Under the pieces are notes generated by a model. That model worked only from the letters and a program-made list of their open reading frames with translations. It was not told the origin of the DNA and ran no database searches. The position numbers and the translations under genes were made by a program. From contig JALEHL010000098.1 of assembly GCA_022770665.1 (NCBI GenBank), positions 1 to 32,169 on the forward strand: a stretch of 32,169 nt of DNA. Direction: 5' to 3'. Positions within the stretch are counted from its first letter, which is position 1; each line of letters opens with the position of its first letter. The stretch is from Bacillota bacterium (GTDB lineage: Bacteria; Bacillota; Clostridia; Peptostreptococcales; Anaerovoracaceae). Below are positions 25,336 to 31,920 of the stretch, one piece after another.

Positions 25336-25364
25336 ATTATACAGTTTTCCTTGACAAATGTCCA
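25336..25364 (-). promoter_or_regulatory. Sigma-A promoter of lysO
   Basis: On the minus strand TGGACA, a 17-bp spacer and a perfect TATAAT, about 90 bp before the ATG. Its spacer contains the -35 box of the divergent pyrR promoter. Confidence 0.8.
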
Positions 25365-25379
25365 CACACAATATATCCT
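25351..25379 (+). promoter_or_regulatory. Sigma-A promoter of pyrR
   Basis: A perfect TTGACA, a 17-bp spacer and TATCCT, giving a start near 25386 and a leader of only about 25 nt, too short for a PyrR-controlled attenuator. Confidence 0.75.
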
Positions 25380-25410
25380 TTATTTTATACCAGACGGGAG
25401 GGCACAGAAA

Positions 25411-26031
25411 ATGAAAGTAAGGACAGAACTGATGAATGCGGCTGACGTGAGCCGTGCGCTGAAACGGATTTCCCACCAGATCCTGGAGCGGAATCAGGGC
25501 GCAGAAAACATTATCCTGCTGGGCATCCGGCGCCGCGGCATTCCGCTGGCTGAGATTCTGGCTGCAGATCTTTTCGAGATTGAAGGAATTCATGTGCCGG
25601 TCGGTCAGCTGGATATCACCCCGTACCGCGACGACCGGAACCGCGACGACCGGAACTGCGACGACCGGAACCGCGGCGTCCGGAACCGCGGCGTCCGGAA
25701 CCCTGACAAGCAGGAATGCGCCGCGCCGCTGCAGATGCCGGAAGACAGCAGCCGGATCCCTTGTGACATTACCGGCAGGCATGTGATTCTGGTGGATGAT
25801 GTGCTCTACACCGGCCGGACGGTCCGTGCCGCGCTGGACGCGGTATCCAAATACGGCCGCGCCGCCTCGATTCAGCTGGCGGTTCTCATCGACCGCGGTC
25901 ACCGGGAACTGCCGATCCGTGCAGATTACGTGGGAAAAAACGTGCCCACATCCAAGTCGGAGTTCATCGCCGTATATCTGGATTCCTTCGACGGGAAGAC
26001 CGGCGTGGAACTTCTGGAACAAGATGCCTGA
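25411..26031 (+). CDS. pyrR: Pyrimidine regulator / uracil phosphoribosyltransferase PyrR with an expanded loop
   Basis: PyrR binds pyr mRNA in response to UMP and often has uracil phosphoribosyltransferase activity. The 206 residues keep the family core: [35 protein letters not shown], the PRPP loop [18 protein letters not shown] and [23 protein letters not shown]. Between YRDD and IPCDITG, where normal PyrR (about 180 residues) has a short flexible loop, there are five tandem pentapeptides (three xDDRN, two RGVRN) plus a Cys/Pro-containing stretch. The start is set by GGGAGG before the ATG. No pyr operon is in the window, so it acts in trans if it regulates. Confidence 0.93.
   Translation: MKVRTELMNAADVSRALKRISHQILERNQGAENIILLGIRRRGIPLAEILAADLFEIEGIHVPVGQLDITPYRDDRNRDDRNCDDRNRGVRNRGVRNPDKQECAAPLQMPEDSSRIPCDITGRHVILVDDVLYTGRTVRAALDAVSKYGRAASIQLAVLIDRGHRELPIRADYVGKNVPTSKSEFIAVYLDSFDGKTGVELLEQDA
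25627..25701 (+). repeat. Five 15-bp tandem repeats inside pyrR
   Basis: Five contiguous units related to CGCGACGACCGGAAC. Units 1-2 are identical, unit 3 differs by one base, and units 4-5 are identical to each other (CGCGGCGTCCGGAAC). The unit is in frame and adds RDDRN- or RGVRN-type pentapeptides to the PyrR loop. Confidence 0.97.
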
Positions 26032-26118
26032 CGTCTGCTGCGAATGCACCGCACGCCCCGCATCCGGCTGCAGCCGGTCTGAGGTTCTGATAATTGCGGG
26101 TTTCTGTAAAAGTTGCGA

Positions 26119-26147
26119 TTGACACCGCATCAAAAAAAATGTAACAT
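26119..26147 (+). promoter_or_regulatory. Sigma-A promoter of the YqeY-like small gene
   Basis: A perfect TTGACA, a 17-bp spacer and TAACAT, giving a start near 26154 and an 80-nt leader. Confidence 0.75.
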
Positions 26148-26236
26148 GAGTATAAAGGGTTTATTCGTTGTTTTACCGGCAGAATGCAGGCCGGGAGTCA
26201 AAGGAAAAAATAGTTTAAAGACCAGGAGGTAACATG

Positions 26237-26464
26237 ATGTCAGACAAATTAAAAGAAGCATTCATCGAAGCGTGGGATGCCAATGCTGCCATGCTGGGCG
26301 GCGACGAAAAGATCGCAGTTCTGAGAACTGCAATGAAAGCGATTGTGGAAAGAGATTATATCGAAGCGACCGATGAAGAAATCGATGCCGTCATCCGTGA
26401 AGAAATCCAGGAGATGGACAAGGCAACTGCAGACTTCAAGCTGCAGACCAAGATGATGCTGTAA
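26237..26464 (+). CDS. Small helical protein resembling the YqeY N-terminal domain
   Basis: A 75-residue acidic protein without membrane segment. Its pattern, with LRTAMKAIVERDYI then TDEEIDAVIREEIQEMDKA and a following DFK, resembles the N-terminal helical part of YqeY/GatB-tail proteins (LRxxxxAIxNxEI, TDEEVxxVLQKExKQ, EEF), which are about 148 residues long. The C-terminal tRNA-amidotransferase-like half is absent and a terminator follows at once. I infer a stand-alone half-domain; function unknown. AGGAGGT suits this ATG (7-nt spacing); an ATG one codon earlier at 26234 has only 4 nt. It has its own promoter and terminator and is monocistronic. Confidence 0.75.
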   Translation: MSDKLKEAFIEAWDANAAMLGGDEKIAVLRTAMKAIVERDYIEATDEEIDAVIREEIQEMDKATADFKLQTKMML

Positions 26465-26492
26465 TCGCAGGAATTCATGGAACATGATCTGT

Positions 26493-26527
26493 AAAAAGTC
26501 CGCTACAGGCCGTAGCGGACTTTTTTT
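26493..26527. terminator. Bidirectional terminator
   Basis: AAAGTCCGCTAC (26495-26506) pairs with GTAGCGGACTTT (26512-26523), with A- and T-runs on either side. The stop codon of the convergent sigma-54 regulator (26505-26503) lies inside the stem. Confidence 0.9.
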
Positions 26528-28587
26528 CTTGCAAGAGTTGCCTGCGGCAGATTCAGGTATTCCGCCGCCTTTCGGGTCGTTCCCTCTTTTTTCAGCGCGA
26601 AGGCGATCAGCCGCCGCTCCTGCTCCTCCATGATCTGGTTGAAATCCACCGAGTCCTCCCGGCTGCATTCTTTGCGAAGATTCACGATCATTTCCTCATA
26701 TACCGCGCCGTTCAGCAGATGTTCGACAGCGTCGCCGCCGATAATCCGCTCTCTCTCTCTGATATACAGGCGATGAACCACATTTTCCAGTTCCCGGACA
26801 TTCCCCGGCCAGTGATAGGCCTCCAGCTTTTCCAGCGCTTCGGGAGACAGTTCCTTGTTCACACCGTACTTTTTATTATAGTTTTTCAGAAACGCCTCTG
26901 CCAGACAGAGGATGTCCTCTTTCCGGTCCCGCAGCGCCGGCACGTCGATCGAGCAGATATTCAGCCGGTAGTACAGATCTTCTCTGAATTTTCCCTCTTC
27001 CACCAGCTGCCGCAACGGCACATTGTTGGCGCAGATCACCCGGACATTCGCATGGCGCTGCTCCGTCCCGCCGACCCGGTAATACGTGTTGTCCTGCAGC
27101 ACCCGCAGGAGCTTGGACTGCATATTCAGCGACAGGCTGCCGATTTCATCCAGAAACAGTGTCCCGTTATTGGCGATCTCGAAATATCCTTCCTTTCCGG
27201 TACTCTGCGCGCCGGTAAAGGAGCCCTTCTCATAGCCGAAGAACTCTGACTCGGCCAGATTTTCCTGGATGGTTGCGCAGTTGATGCGGATGCACGGCTT
27301 GCCGTGGCGCGGGCTGTTCTGATAGATAATATTAAAGACTTTTTCCTTGCCGACGCCGGTCTCTCCCTGGATGATCACATTGCAGTCATACTGGGCCACA
27401 TTGAGTGCTTCCTCCACCATGGCCCGGGTGACCGGACTCTGATACACGAAATCGTCGATTCGCTGCACCGCTGCTGTCGGCGTGCCGTTCTGCCGTCCCA
27501 TCCGGTCATTGAACCGCTTTTTCCGCTTTTCCCGGTAGATCGCATCCAGCCGTTTCAGATTCGGGCTGACGCTGCGGATCAGCTCCATAGCCAGCTCATA
27601 GGCTCCTCTATGGAACCCGTCCAGCGCATGGGGTGTGACTTCCTTGCTGAACGCATCAGCGACCAGAATTCCTACCGAATAATTATTCTGCAGTCCGTTA
27701 TAGAAAACAGCGCCCTGTTCCCGGACCAGCAGCGTCGCCAGGGTCTCCGAGCCGCAGATGTCTTCCAGATTGATCACCACATCCACCGGCTCTGTCTCTT
27801 TCTCCGTCTGCCGGATCTGCTCCCATGCATCCATCGGCCGACTCAGATCGACGAAACACGTCTGGTCGATCACCGGCTCAAACGCCGATCCGATCTCCTT
27901 TCCGGTCAGGTCCCCCATAGAATGCTGATCCAGCACGGCCGTCACCGATGCCGTTTCCCCGAAGCACTCCCGGATGATCTGGGCATACAGCAGCGTCGTC
28001 ACCAGGTTTCCTCCGATGATTACGGCACGCTGTGCCATCCGCTCCTGAACCGCCTGGCGCACCGAAAGGAAATTGCCTTCCTCATCAATCGCCGTGAGGA
28101 GATATTTTGCGGAGACTTCCCGGGAATAGAGAAGCAGGCTGGTTGTCTCGAAACAGATCGCATATCCGCGGCATTCGATCTGCCCGTAATTAAAATCAAC
28201 CGACCGGATGCTGTCTATGTACATCGGAAGACCGGAAATCGAGGACTGGCTGATCACCGAGTCGCCGACCGAAAAACCGCAGTCCTGCACTTCACTCCCG
28301 ATCTCCTCGACGGTGCCGAGAAAAAGACCGCCGCTCCCCGTATACGGATTATGGAGCTTTCCGCGTTCATTGATGATCTGCATGATCCGCGCTTTGATCC
28401 GCGTCTCATCGTAGCCGCAGTAACTGCAGATCTGATTGAAATTTCCCCATTCCAGGTGGACCATCTCCAGCCGCACCCGGATCTCTTTCGGCCCGGTCTC
28501 CTGCTGATTGTCCAGCTTCCACGCCGTGGTCGGAACTGCACCCTTCGGTTCCAGGACCCGGTTCATGCCGAATTCTTTCATATCCAT
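26503..28587 (-). CDS. Sigma-54 activator with an N-terminal diaminohexanoate dehydrogenase-like (Kdd) domain
   Basis: A 694-residue enhancer-binding transcription activator. About residues 1-335 resemble L-erythro-3,5-diaminohexanoate dehydrogenase of lysine fermentation: [11 protein letters not shown], a KLDNQQE segment, [33 protein letters not shown] and a Rossmann-like [13 protein letters not shown]. The region holds no receiver, GAF or PAS motif. About 375-610 is the AAA+ domain: Walker [10 protein letters not shown] (about 405), GSFTGA loop in place of GAFTGA (about 453), Walker [10 protein letters not shown], and [22 protein letters not shown] Fis-type HTH ends the protein ([19 protein letters not shown]). 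The glycine-rich NAD motif is weaker than in true enzymes, so the domain may only bind ligand. Divergent from a sigma-54-preceded antiporter gene. Confidence 0.88.
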   Translation of the reverse strand: MDMKEFGMNRVLEPKGAVPTTAWKLDNQQETGPKEIRVRLEMVHLEWGNFNQICSYCGYDETRIKARIMQIINERGKLHNPYTGSGGLFLGTVEEIGSEVQDCGFSVGDSVISQSSISGLPMYIDSIRSVDFNYGQIECRGYAICFETTSLLLYSREVSAKYLLTAIDEEGNFLSVRQAVQERMAQRAVIIGGNLVTTLLYAQIIRECFGETASVTAVLDQHSMGDLTGKEIGSAFEPVIDQTCFVDLSRPMDAWEQIRQTEKETEPVDVVINLEDICGSETLATLLVREQGAVFYNGLQNNYSVGILVADAFSKEVTPHALDGFHRGAYELAMELIRSVSPNLKRLDAIYREKRKKRFNDRMGRQNGTPTAAVQRIDDFVYQSPVTRAMVEEALNVAQYDCNVIIQGETGVGKEKVFNIIYQNSPRHGKPCIRINCATIQENLAESEFFGYEKGSFTGAQSTGKEGYFEIANNGTLFLDEIGSLSLNMQSKLLRVLQDNTYYRVGGTEQRHANVRVICANNVPLRQLVEEGKFREDLYYRLNICSIDVPALRDRKEDILCLAEAFLKNYNKKYGVNKELSPEALEKLEAYHWPGNVRELENVVHRLYIRERERIIGGDAVEHLLNGAVYEEMIVNLRKECSREDSVDFNQIMEEQERRLIAFALKKEGTTRKAAEYLNLPQATLARKKVRYGL

Positions 28588-28621
28588 TCAACAATACACT
28601 TCCTTAATATATTCTATAGGT

Positions 28622-28651
28622 ATTATAGTAGAATTGCATGCCTTACGTCAA
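28622..28651 (-). promoter_or_regulatory. Sigma-A promoter of the sigma-54 activator gene
   Basis: On the minus strand TTGACG, an 18-bp spacer and a perfect TATAAT, about 35 bp before the start codon. The regulator is thus made by the housekeeping polymerase. Confidence 0.75.
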
Positions 28652-28683
28652 CACTTTTGTACCATTTTTGAATCAATTTCCAG

Positions 28684-28735
28684 AATGGCGTTCCATTTCT
28701 GATTCAGAATCTGCTATTTTCTGAATATTCTGATA
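28684..28735. promoter_or_regulatory. Candidate upstream activator sites of the nhaC-type gene
   Basis: Two dyads lie 100-145 bp before the -24/-12 promoter: AATGG-CGTT-CCATT (28684-28697) and GATTC-A-GAATC (28701-28711). Two further TTCTGA repeats follow (to 28734). Position and symmetry suit enhancer sites for the divergent activator. Confidence 0.5.
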
Positions 28736-28811
28736 GATGTCTGTCTGGATCGGTCTTCGCAAAATGTTGAAATTTCGATGTTTTTGTGTTTTTTCCGTAT
28801 TGAGTGTCAAA

Positions 28812-28828
28812 TTGGCCCGAATCCTGCA
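28812..28828 (+). promoter_or_regulatory. Sigma-54 (-24/-12) promoter of the nhaC-type gene
   Basis: TTGGCCCGAATCCTGCA matches the consensus YTGGCACGRNNNTTGCW at all but two specified positions, with the essential GG and GC exactly spaced. Transcription would start near 28840, about 46 nt before the ATG. Confidence 0.8.
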
Positions 28829-28885
28829 TATACGTAATAGTGCATTTATTGCGTAGTGTATTATAATTATGAAAAGGAGTCAAAA

Positions 28886-30358
28886 ATGAACGTTGTAGTT
28901 GGGTTTCTGAAATTCGTCCCGGTATTCGTTCTGGCCGGCCTGATGATTCAGGGGCAGGATGCAATGATCGCTGCACCGATCGCTTTCCTGGTTGCAGTTG
29001 TGGTTGCAATGCTGGTCGAAAAGAAGAAATGGCAGGAATGTCTGGATTCCGCCATGGATTCTGTAAAAAACATTTTAGTGGCATTATTTATTCTCATGCT
29101 GGCTTATGTCATGGCAAACTGCTTCATGGCCTTCGGCGTAGGCGCTTCCGTAGTAAACATCGCGCTGAAACTGGGCGTTACCGCGAAAACCGTTGCCTGC
29201 GTTGGTCTGGTATGTACCGCTATTCTTTCCGTAGCAACCGGTACTTCCTGGGGTACCTTCGCAGCCTGTGCACCGATTTTCCTGTGGTTATCTCACATCG
29301 TAGGCGGCGACATCTATCTGACTGTATGTGCCATCGCCGGCGGTGCATGCTTCGGTGATAACATCGGTCTGATTTCCGATACTACCATCGTATCCTCCGG
29401 TATTCAGGGCGTACAGGTTACCGACAGAATCCGTCATCAGGGTGTATGGTCTATCAGCTGTCTGATTCTGGCAGCAATTGCGTTCTTCATTGCTGCAACT
29501 GTAATGGGCCTCCACGGCACCGGAGATGCGTCCACTGTAATGGATAACATCACACCGGAAATCAGAGACTTCCTTCTGGAAGAACGTCCAGCTGCACTGG
29601 ATCTTCTGGACCAGGTAGCAAACGGAGTGGCACTGTACATGGTCATCCCTCTGATTTTGGTAATCGTGCTGGCAGTGATGGGTGTAAACACCTTCGCCTG
29701 CATCGGCAGCGGTATCGTTTCCTCTTATGTGCTTGGTCTCTTCGCAGGCACTGCCTGCCCGCTTCAGGAGTTCCTGGACAACTTCGTATTTACCGGTATT
29801 GAAGATGCCGGTGCATGGGTTATACCTATGATGATGTGGGTTGCTGCCTTCGGTGGTGTAATGCAGTGCATGGATGCTTTCGCACCTCTTGCGAAACTGA
29901 TTGCAATGATGTCCAAGAAGGTAAGACACCTGTTAGGTTGGAATGCTGTTCTGTCCTTACTGGGTAATGCTGCTCTGGCTGATGAAATGGCACAGATCGT
30001 TACCATCGGACCGGTTATCAAGCAGGTTACCGAAGATAACGTGGTATGCCAGACGGAAGAAGCTGAGTACAAGCTGAAGCTGAGAAACGCTACTTTCGGC
30101 GACGCTATGGGCGTATTCGGTTCCCAGCTGATTCCTTGGCATGTATACCTGGGCTTCTATGTAGGTATCGCTGCCGGTGTATATCCGCTGGTAGAGCTGA
30201 CAAACTTCGACTTCATCAAGTTCAACTTCACGGCTATGATCGCAGTTATTTCCCTGCTGATCTTAACCTTCACCGGTCTGGACAGATTCATCCCGATGTT
30301 CAAGATGCCGACCGAGCCGGAAGTTCAGCTGAAGAAGAACATGAAGAAAGCGGCCTGA
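28886..30358 (+). CDS. NhaC-type Na+/H+ antiporter
   Basis: A 490-residue polytopic membrane protein (about eleven to twelve hydrophobic segments) of the NhaC family, which exchanges Na+ for H+ and in some members also carries organic substrates. Recognisable parts are VKNILVALFILMLAYVMANCF, SVATGTSWGTFAACAPIF, AIAGGACFGDNIGLISDTTIVSS with the conserved GDN and SDTT, and NAALADEMAQI. RBS AAAGGAG precedes this ATG; an upstream in-frame ATG at 28856 would lie in the leader without RBS. Its codon choice (many GTA, GCA, GGT) looks different from the GC-richer neighbours and may reflect high expression. The sigma-54 promoter and the divergent activator mark it as that activator's target. Confidence 0.88.
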   Translation: MNVVVGFLKFVPVFVLAGLMIQGQDAMIAAPIAFLVAVVVAMLVEKKKWQECLDSAMDSVKNILVALFILMLAYVMANCFMAFGVGASVVNIALKLGVTAKTVACVGLVCTAILSVATGTSWGTFAACAPIFLWLSHIVGGDIYLTVCAIAGGACFGDNIGLISDTTIVSSGIQGVQVTDRIRHQGVWSISCLILAAIAFFIAATVMGLHGTGDASTVMDNITPEIRDFLLEERPAALDLLDQVANGVALYMVIPLILVIVLAVMGVNTFACIGSGIVSSYVLGLFAGTACPLQEFLDNFVFTGIEDAGAWVIPMMMWVAAFGGVMQCMDAFAPLAKLIAMMSKKVRHLLGWNAVLSLLGNAALADEMAQIVTIGPVIKQVTEDNVVCQTEEAEYKLKLRNATFGDAMGVFGSQLIPWHVYLGFYVGIAAGVYPLVELTNFDFIKFNFTAMIAVISLLILTFTGLDRFIPMFKMPTEPEVQLKKNMKKAA

Positions 30359-30425
30359 TCCGCAGTATCACAAAATCTGAAAAAGATTGTAATTTTAAGA
30401 CAACACTGATAAGCATAAATGCTCG

Positions 30426-30463
30426 CAGAGCATATCCGTTCCGGATGTGCTCTGTTTTTTTTT
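30426..30463 (+). terminator. Terminator of the nhaC-type gene
   Basis: A 13-bp stem with one G-T wobble (30426-30438 with 30442-30454), a 3-nt loop and nine T residues. Confidence 0.92.
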
Positions 30464-30505
30464 GCGCGTCCGCGTCCTGACTGTTTCTTATGCTTTCCGG
30501 GTCGT

Positions 30506-30632
30506 GCACCTTGAGCTCGCACCTTGAGCTCGCACCTCGGCGCGCCCTTGCCGACGCTCCTTGCCGGGTCGTGCACCCTGACGGGCTCCTTGCCGGTCCC
30601 ATCGACGCCCCTTGACCGCACCCATCGACGGG
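30506..30632. repeat. GC-rich degenerate tandem repeats
   Basis: GCACCTTGAGCTC occurs twice in tandem (30506-30531) and starts a third time. Downstream, GCTCCTTGCCGG and CCCATCGACG each occur twice. The block looks like a decaying minisatellite. Confidence 0.75.
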
Positions 30633-30634
30633 GA

Positions 30635-30671
30635 GTTAACCAATTTCGCAAAATCTGCATTTCGGGTTAAC
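30635..30671. repeat. 37-bp GTTAACC...GGTTAAC element (copy 2)
   Basis: Begins GTTAACCAATTTCGC and ends TTTCGGGTTAAC. Its sequence resembles the reverse complement of the 20.4-kb copy. Confidence 0.75.
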
Positions 30672-30707
30672 GGTTCTCCGTTCAGCCTGCAGTTTCCCCT
30701 GTTTTTT

Positions 30708-30745
30708 GTTAACCATTCTTCGTAAAATCCATTCTTTGGGTTAAC
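30708..30745. repeat. 38-bp GTTAACC...GGTTAAC element (copy 3)
   Basis: Begins GTTAACCATTCTTCG and ends TTTGGGTTAAC; 36 bp separate it from copy 2. Confidence 0.75.
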
Positions 30746-30801
30746 TTTTGCTGTGTCGAAGGCCTTAATGATTCGTCCTTTTTCGATTTTATTAATTTTC
30801 C

Positions 30802-30838
30802 GTTAACCTCATTTTTCTTTTTCCTCAATTTGGTTAAC
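30802..30838. repeat. 37-bp GTTAACC...GGTTAAC element (copy 4)
   Basis: Begins GTTAACCTCATTTTT and ends AATTTGGTTAAC; 56 bp separate it from copy 3. Confidence 0.75.
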
Positions 30839-30961
30839 GCAAAAAAGCTGTTTACAAAAACTCCCTGAAATACGACAGAAAATCCCTAAAATATTACATT
30901 TTCAGATTTTTTTCTTTTCTCTTGGATCTTTTTCTGATACGGTAATGGTGGAGGTGAGACA

Positions 30962-31807
30962 ATGAACTCTCGTGATTATATAAAAGAAACGCAATCCCAG
31001 CTCGAATTTCATAAAAGACTGTCAGAACAGTTCCGCGTCGCGTCGGAAAGCCTGCCCGGCATGTCGCTGATCTGCAGACACATCAATGGCAAGCCCCGTT
31101 ATTACTGCAGGAAGCGCGGTTCCTCCCGCCAGCACTACCTGGGAACGAACAACCCGGTACTGCTTCAGCAGCTGATGATGAAGCGAGTTGCTTCCAGAGC
31201 ACTACCTGCCGTGGAAAAAAATATCCGTGTGCTGGAAACGGTCCTGTTCCATTTCAAATGCATGGAAGACCATTATAACGGCATATTTCCTGAAAACGAT
31301 GAATCATCGGCAGCATCTGCAACAGCCGTATCATCCCCATCCGCCGGCACCGGAGAAGACACGTTCCGTTCCGGCTCCGCTGCCGAGAACCATCCGGAGG
31401 AGCTGAAACACCTTACGTCTTTCGGTTTATGGGTCAGATCCAAATCAGAGGCCATCATCGCAGAGCTCCTTTACAGCCTGCATATCCCCTTCTATTATGA
31501 GAAGCCTCTGCGAATCCGTGGGATAAACGGACAATGGAGAACCGTTTACCCGGACTTCACGTTCCGGCTTCCTGACGGCAGAGAAATCTATCTGGAACAC
31601 CTCGGCATGATGAACGATGCGCAGTACCGTGAAAAGGTCTATCAGAAGCTCACGGACTATTTCGCAAACAGCATCTATCCTCCGCATAACCTGATTCTTA
31701 CCATGGACGGGCCCGATGGCGAACTGGATATCGCTTCGATTCACAATCTGCTTCAGGCTCTGATCCTTCCATATTTTCAGAAAGATTCCATCGGGGCGCC
31801 TCGCTGA
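30962..31807 (+). CDS. Hypothetical protein with a PD-(D/E)XK nuclease-like C-terminal half
   Basis: A 281-residue protein that I cannot name. Residues 1-110 are basic and helical, with LICRHINGKPRYYCRKRG, which may bind nucleic acid. A Ser/Ala-rich linker (about 115-145) follows. The C-terminal half fits a restriction-endonuclease-like fold: an acidic helix with E163 in VRSKSEAIIAELL, then YEKPL, D198 in VYPDFTF and E212-H213 in IYLEHLGMM, followed by a YREKVYQKL helix. The lysine of the usual ExK is replaced, as in other 'EHxG' members. GGAGGTGA precedes the ATG. It is alone between a repeat-rich spacer and a terminator. Confidence 0.8.
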   Translation: MNSRDYIKETQSQLEFHKRLSEQFRVASESLPGMSLICRHINGKPRYYCRKRGSSRQHYLGTNNPVLLQQLMMKRVASRALPAVEKNIRVLETVLFHFKCMEDHYNGIFPENDESSAASATAVSSPSAGTGEDTFRSGSAAENHPEELKHLTSFGLWVRSKSEAIIAELLYSLHIPFYYEKPLRIRGINGQWRTVYPDFTFRLPDGREIYLEHLGMMNDAQYREKVYQKLTDYFANSIYPPHNLILTMDGPDGELDIASIHNLLQALILPYFQKDSIGAPR

Positions 31808-31843
31808 TCCCTCGCAAGGCGCCTCCGTTCCCCCACTTCCTTT

Positions 31844-31879
31844 AAAAAAGGTGCCTGCCATCCGCGGCAGGCACCTTTT
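31844..31879. terminator. Bidirectional terminator
   Basis: AAAAGGTGCCTGCC (31846-31859) pairs perfectly with GGCAGGCACCTTTT (31866-31879). It serves the nuclease-like gene on plus and, with six T residues after the stem, the sortase-anchored gene on minus. Confidence 0.9.
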
Positions 31880-31882
31880 GTC

Positions 31883-31906
31883 AGACCGGATCCGATCCGG
31901 TCTTTT
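31883..31906 (+). terminator. Second stem-loop, possible backup terminator
   Basis: AGACCGGAT (31883-31891) pairs with ATCCGGTCT (31895-31903) around CCG, followed by TTT. It lies between the two convergent genes. Confidence 0.5.
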
Positions 31907-31920
31907 CGGTACTTCTGTTT

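Larger units (their letters stand above)
30359..30961. other. 603-bp intergenic region with tandem and palindromic repeats
   Basis: No gene is supported here. It holds the terminator of the antiporter gene, a GC-rich tandem-repeat block (30501-30630), three GTTAACC...GGTTAAC elements (30635-30838) and an A/T-rich stretch before the next gene. Open frames on the minus strand cross the tandem block without RBS or homology. Confidence 0.75.

Noticed and set aside
27304-28671. Long plus-strand frame opposite the sigma-54 activator
   Set aside because: The minus strand encodes a complete AAA+ protein with all motifs; the opposite frame shows none and ends in the divergent promoter region.
30300-30660. 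Minus-strand open frames across the 30.3-30.6 kb repeats
   Set aside because: They overlap the antiporter 3' end and a GC-rich tandem block, with no RBS or homology; low-complexity sequence explains them.
30635-30838. CRISPR array
   Set aside because: There are only three units, they are not identical, spacers are unequal (36 and 56 bp), and no cas genes are present.
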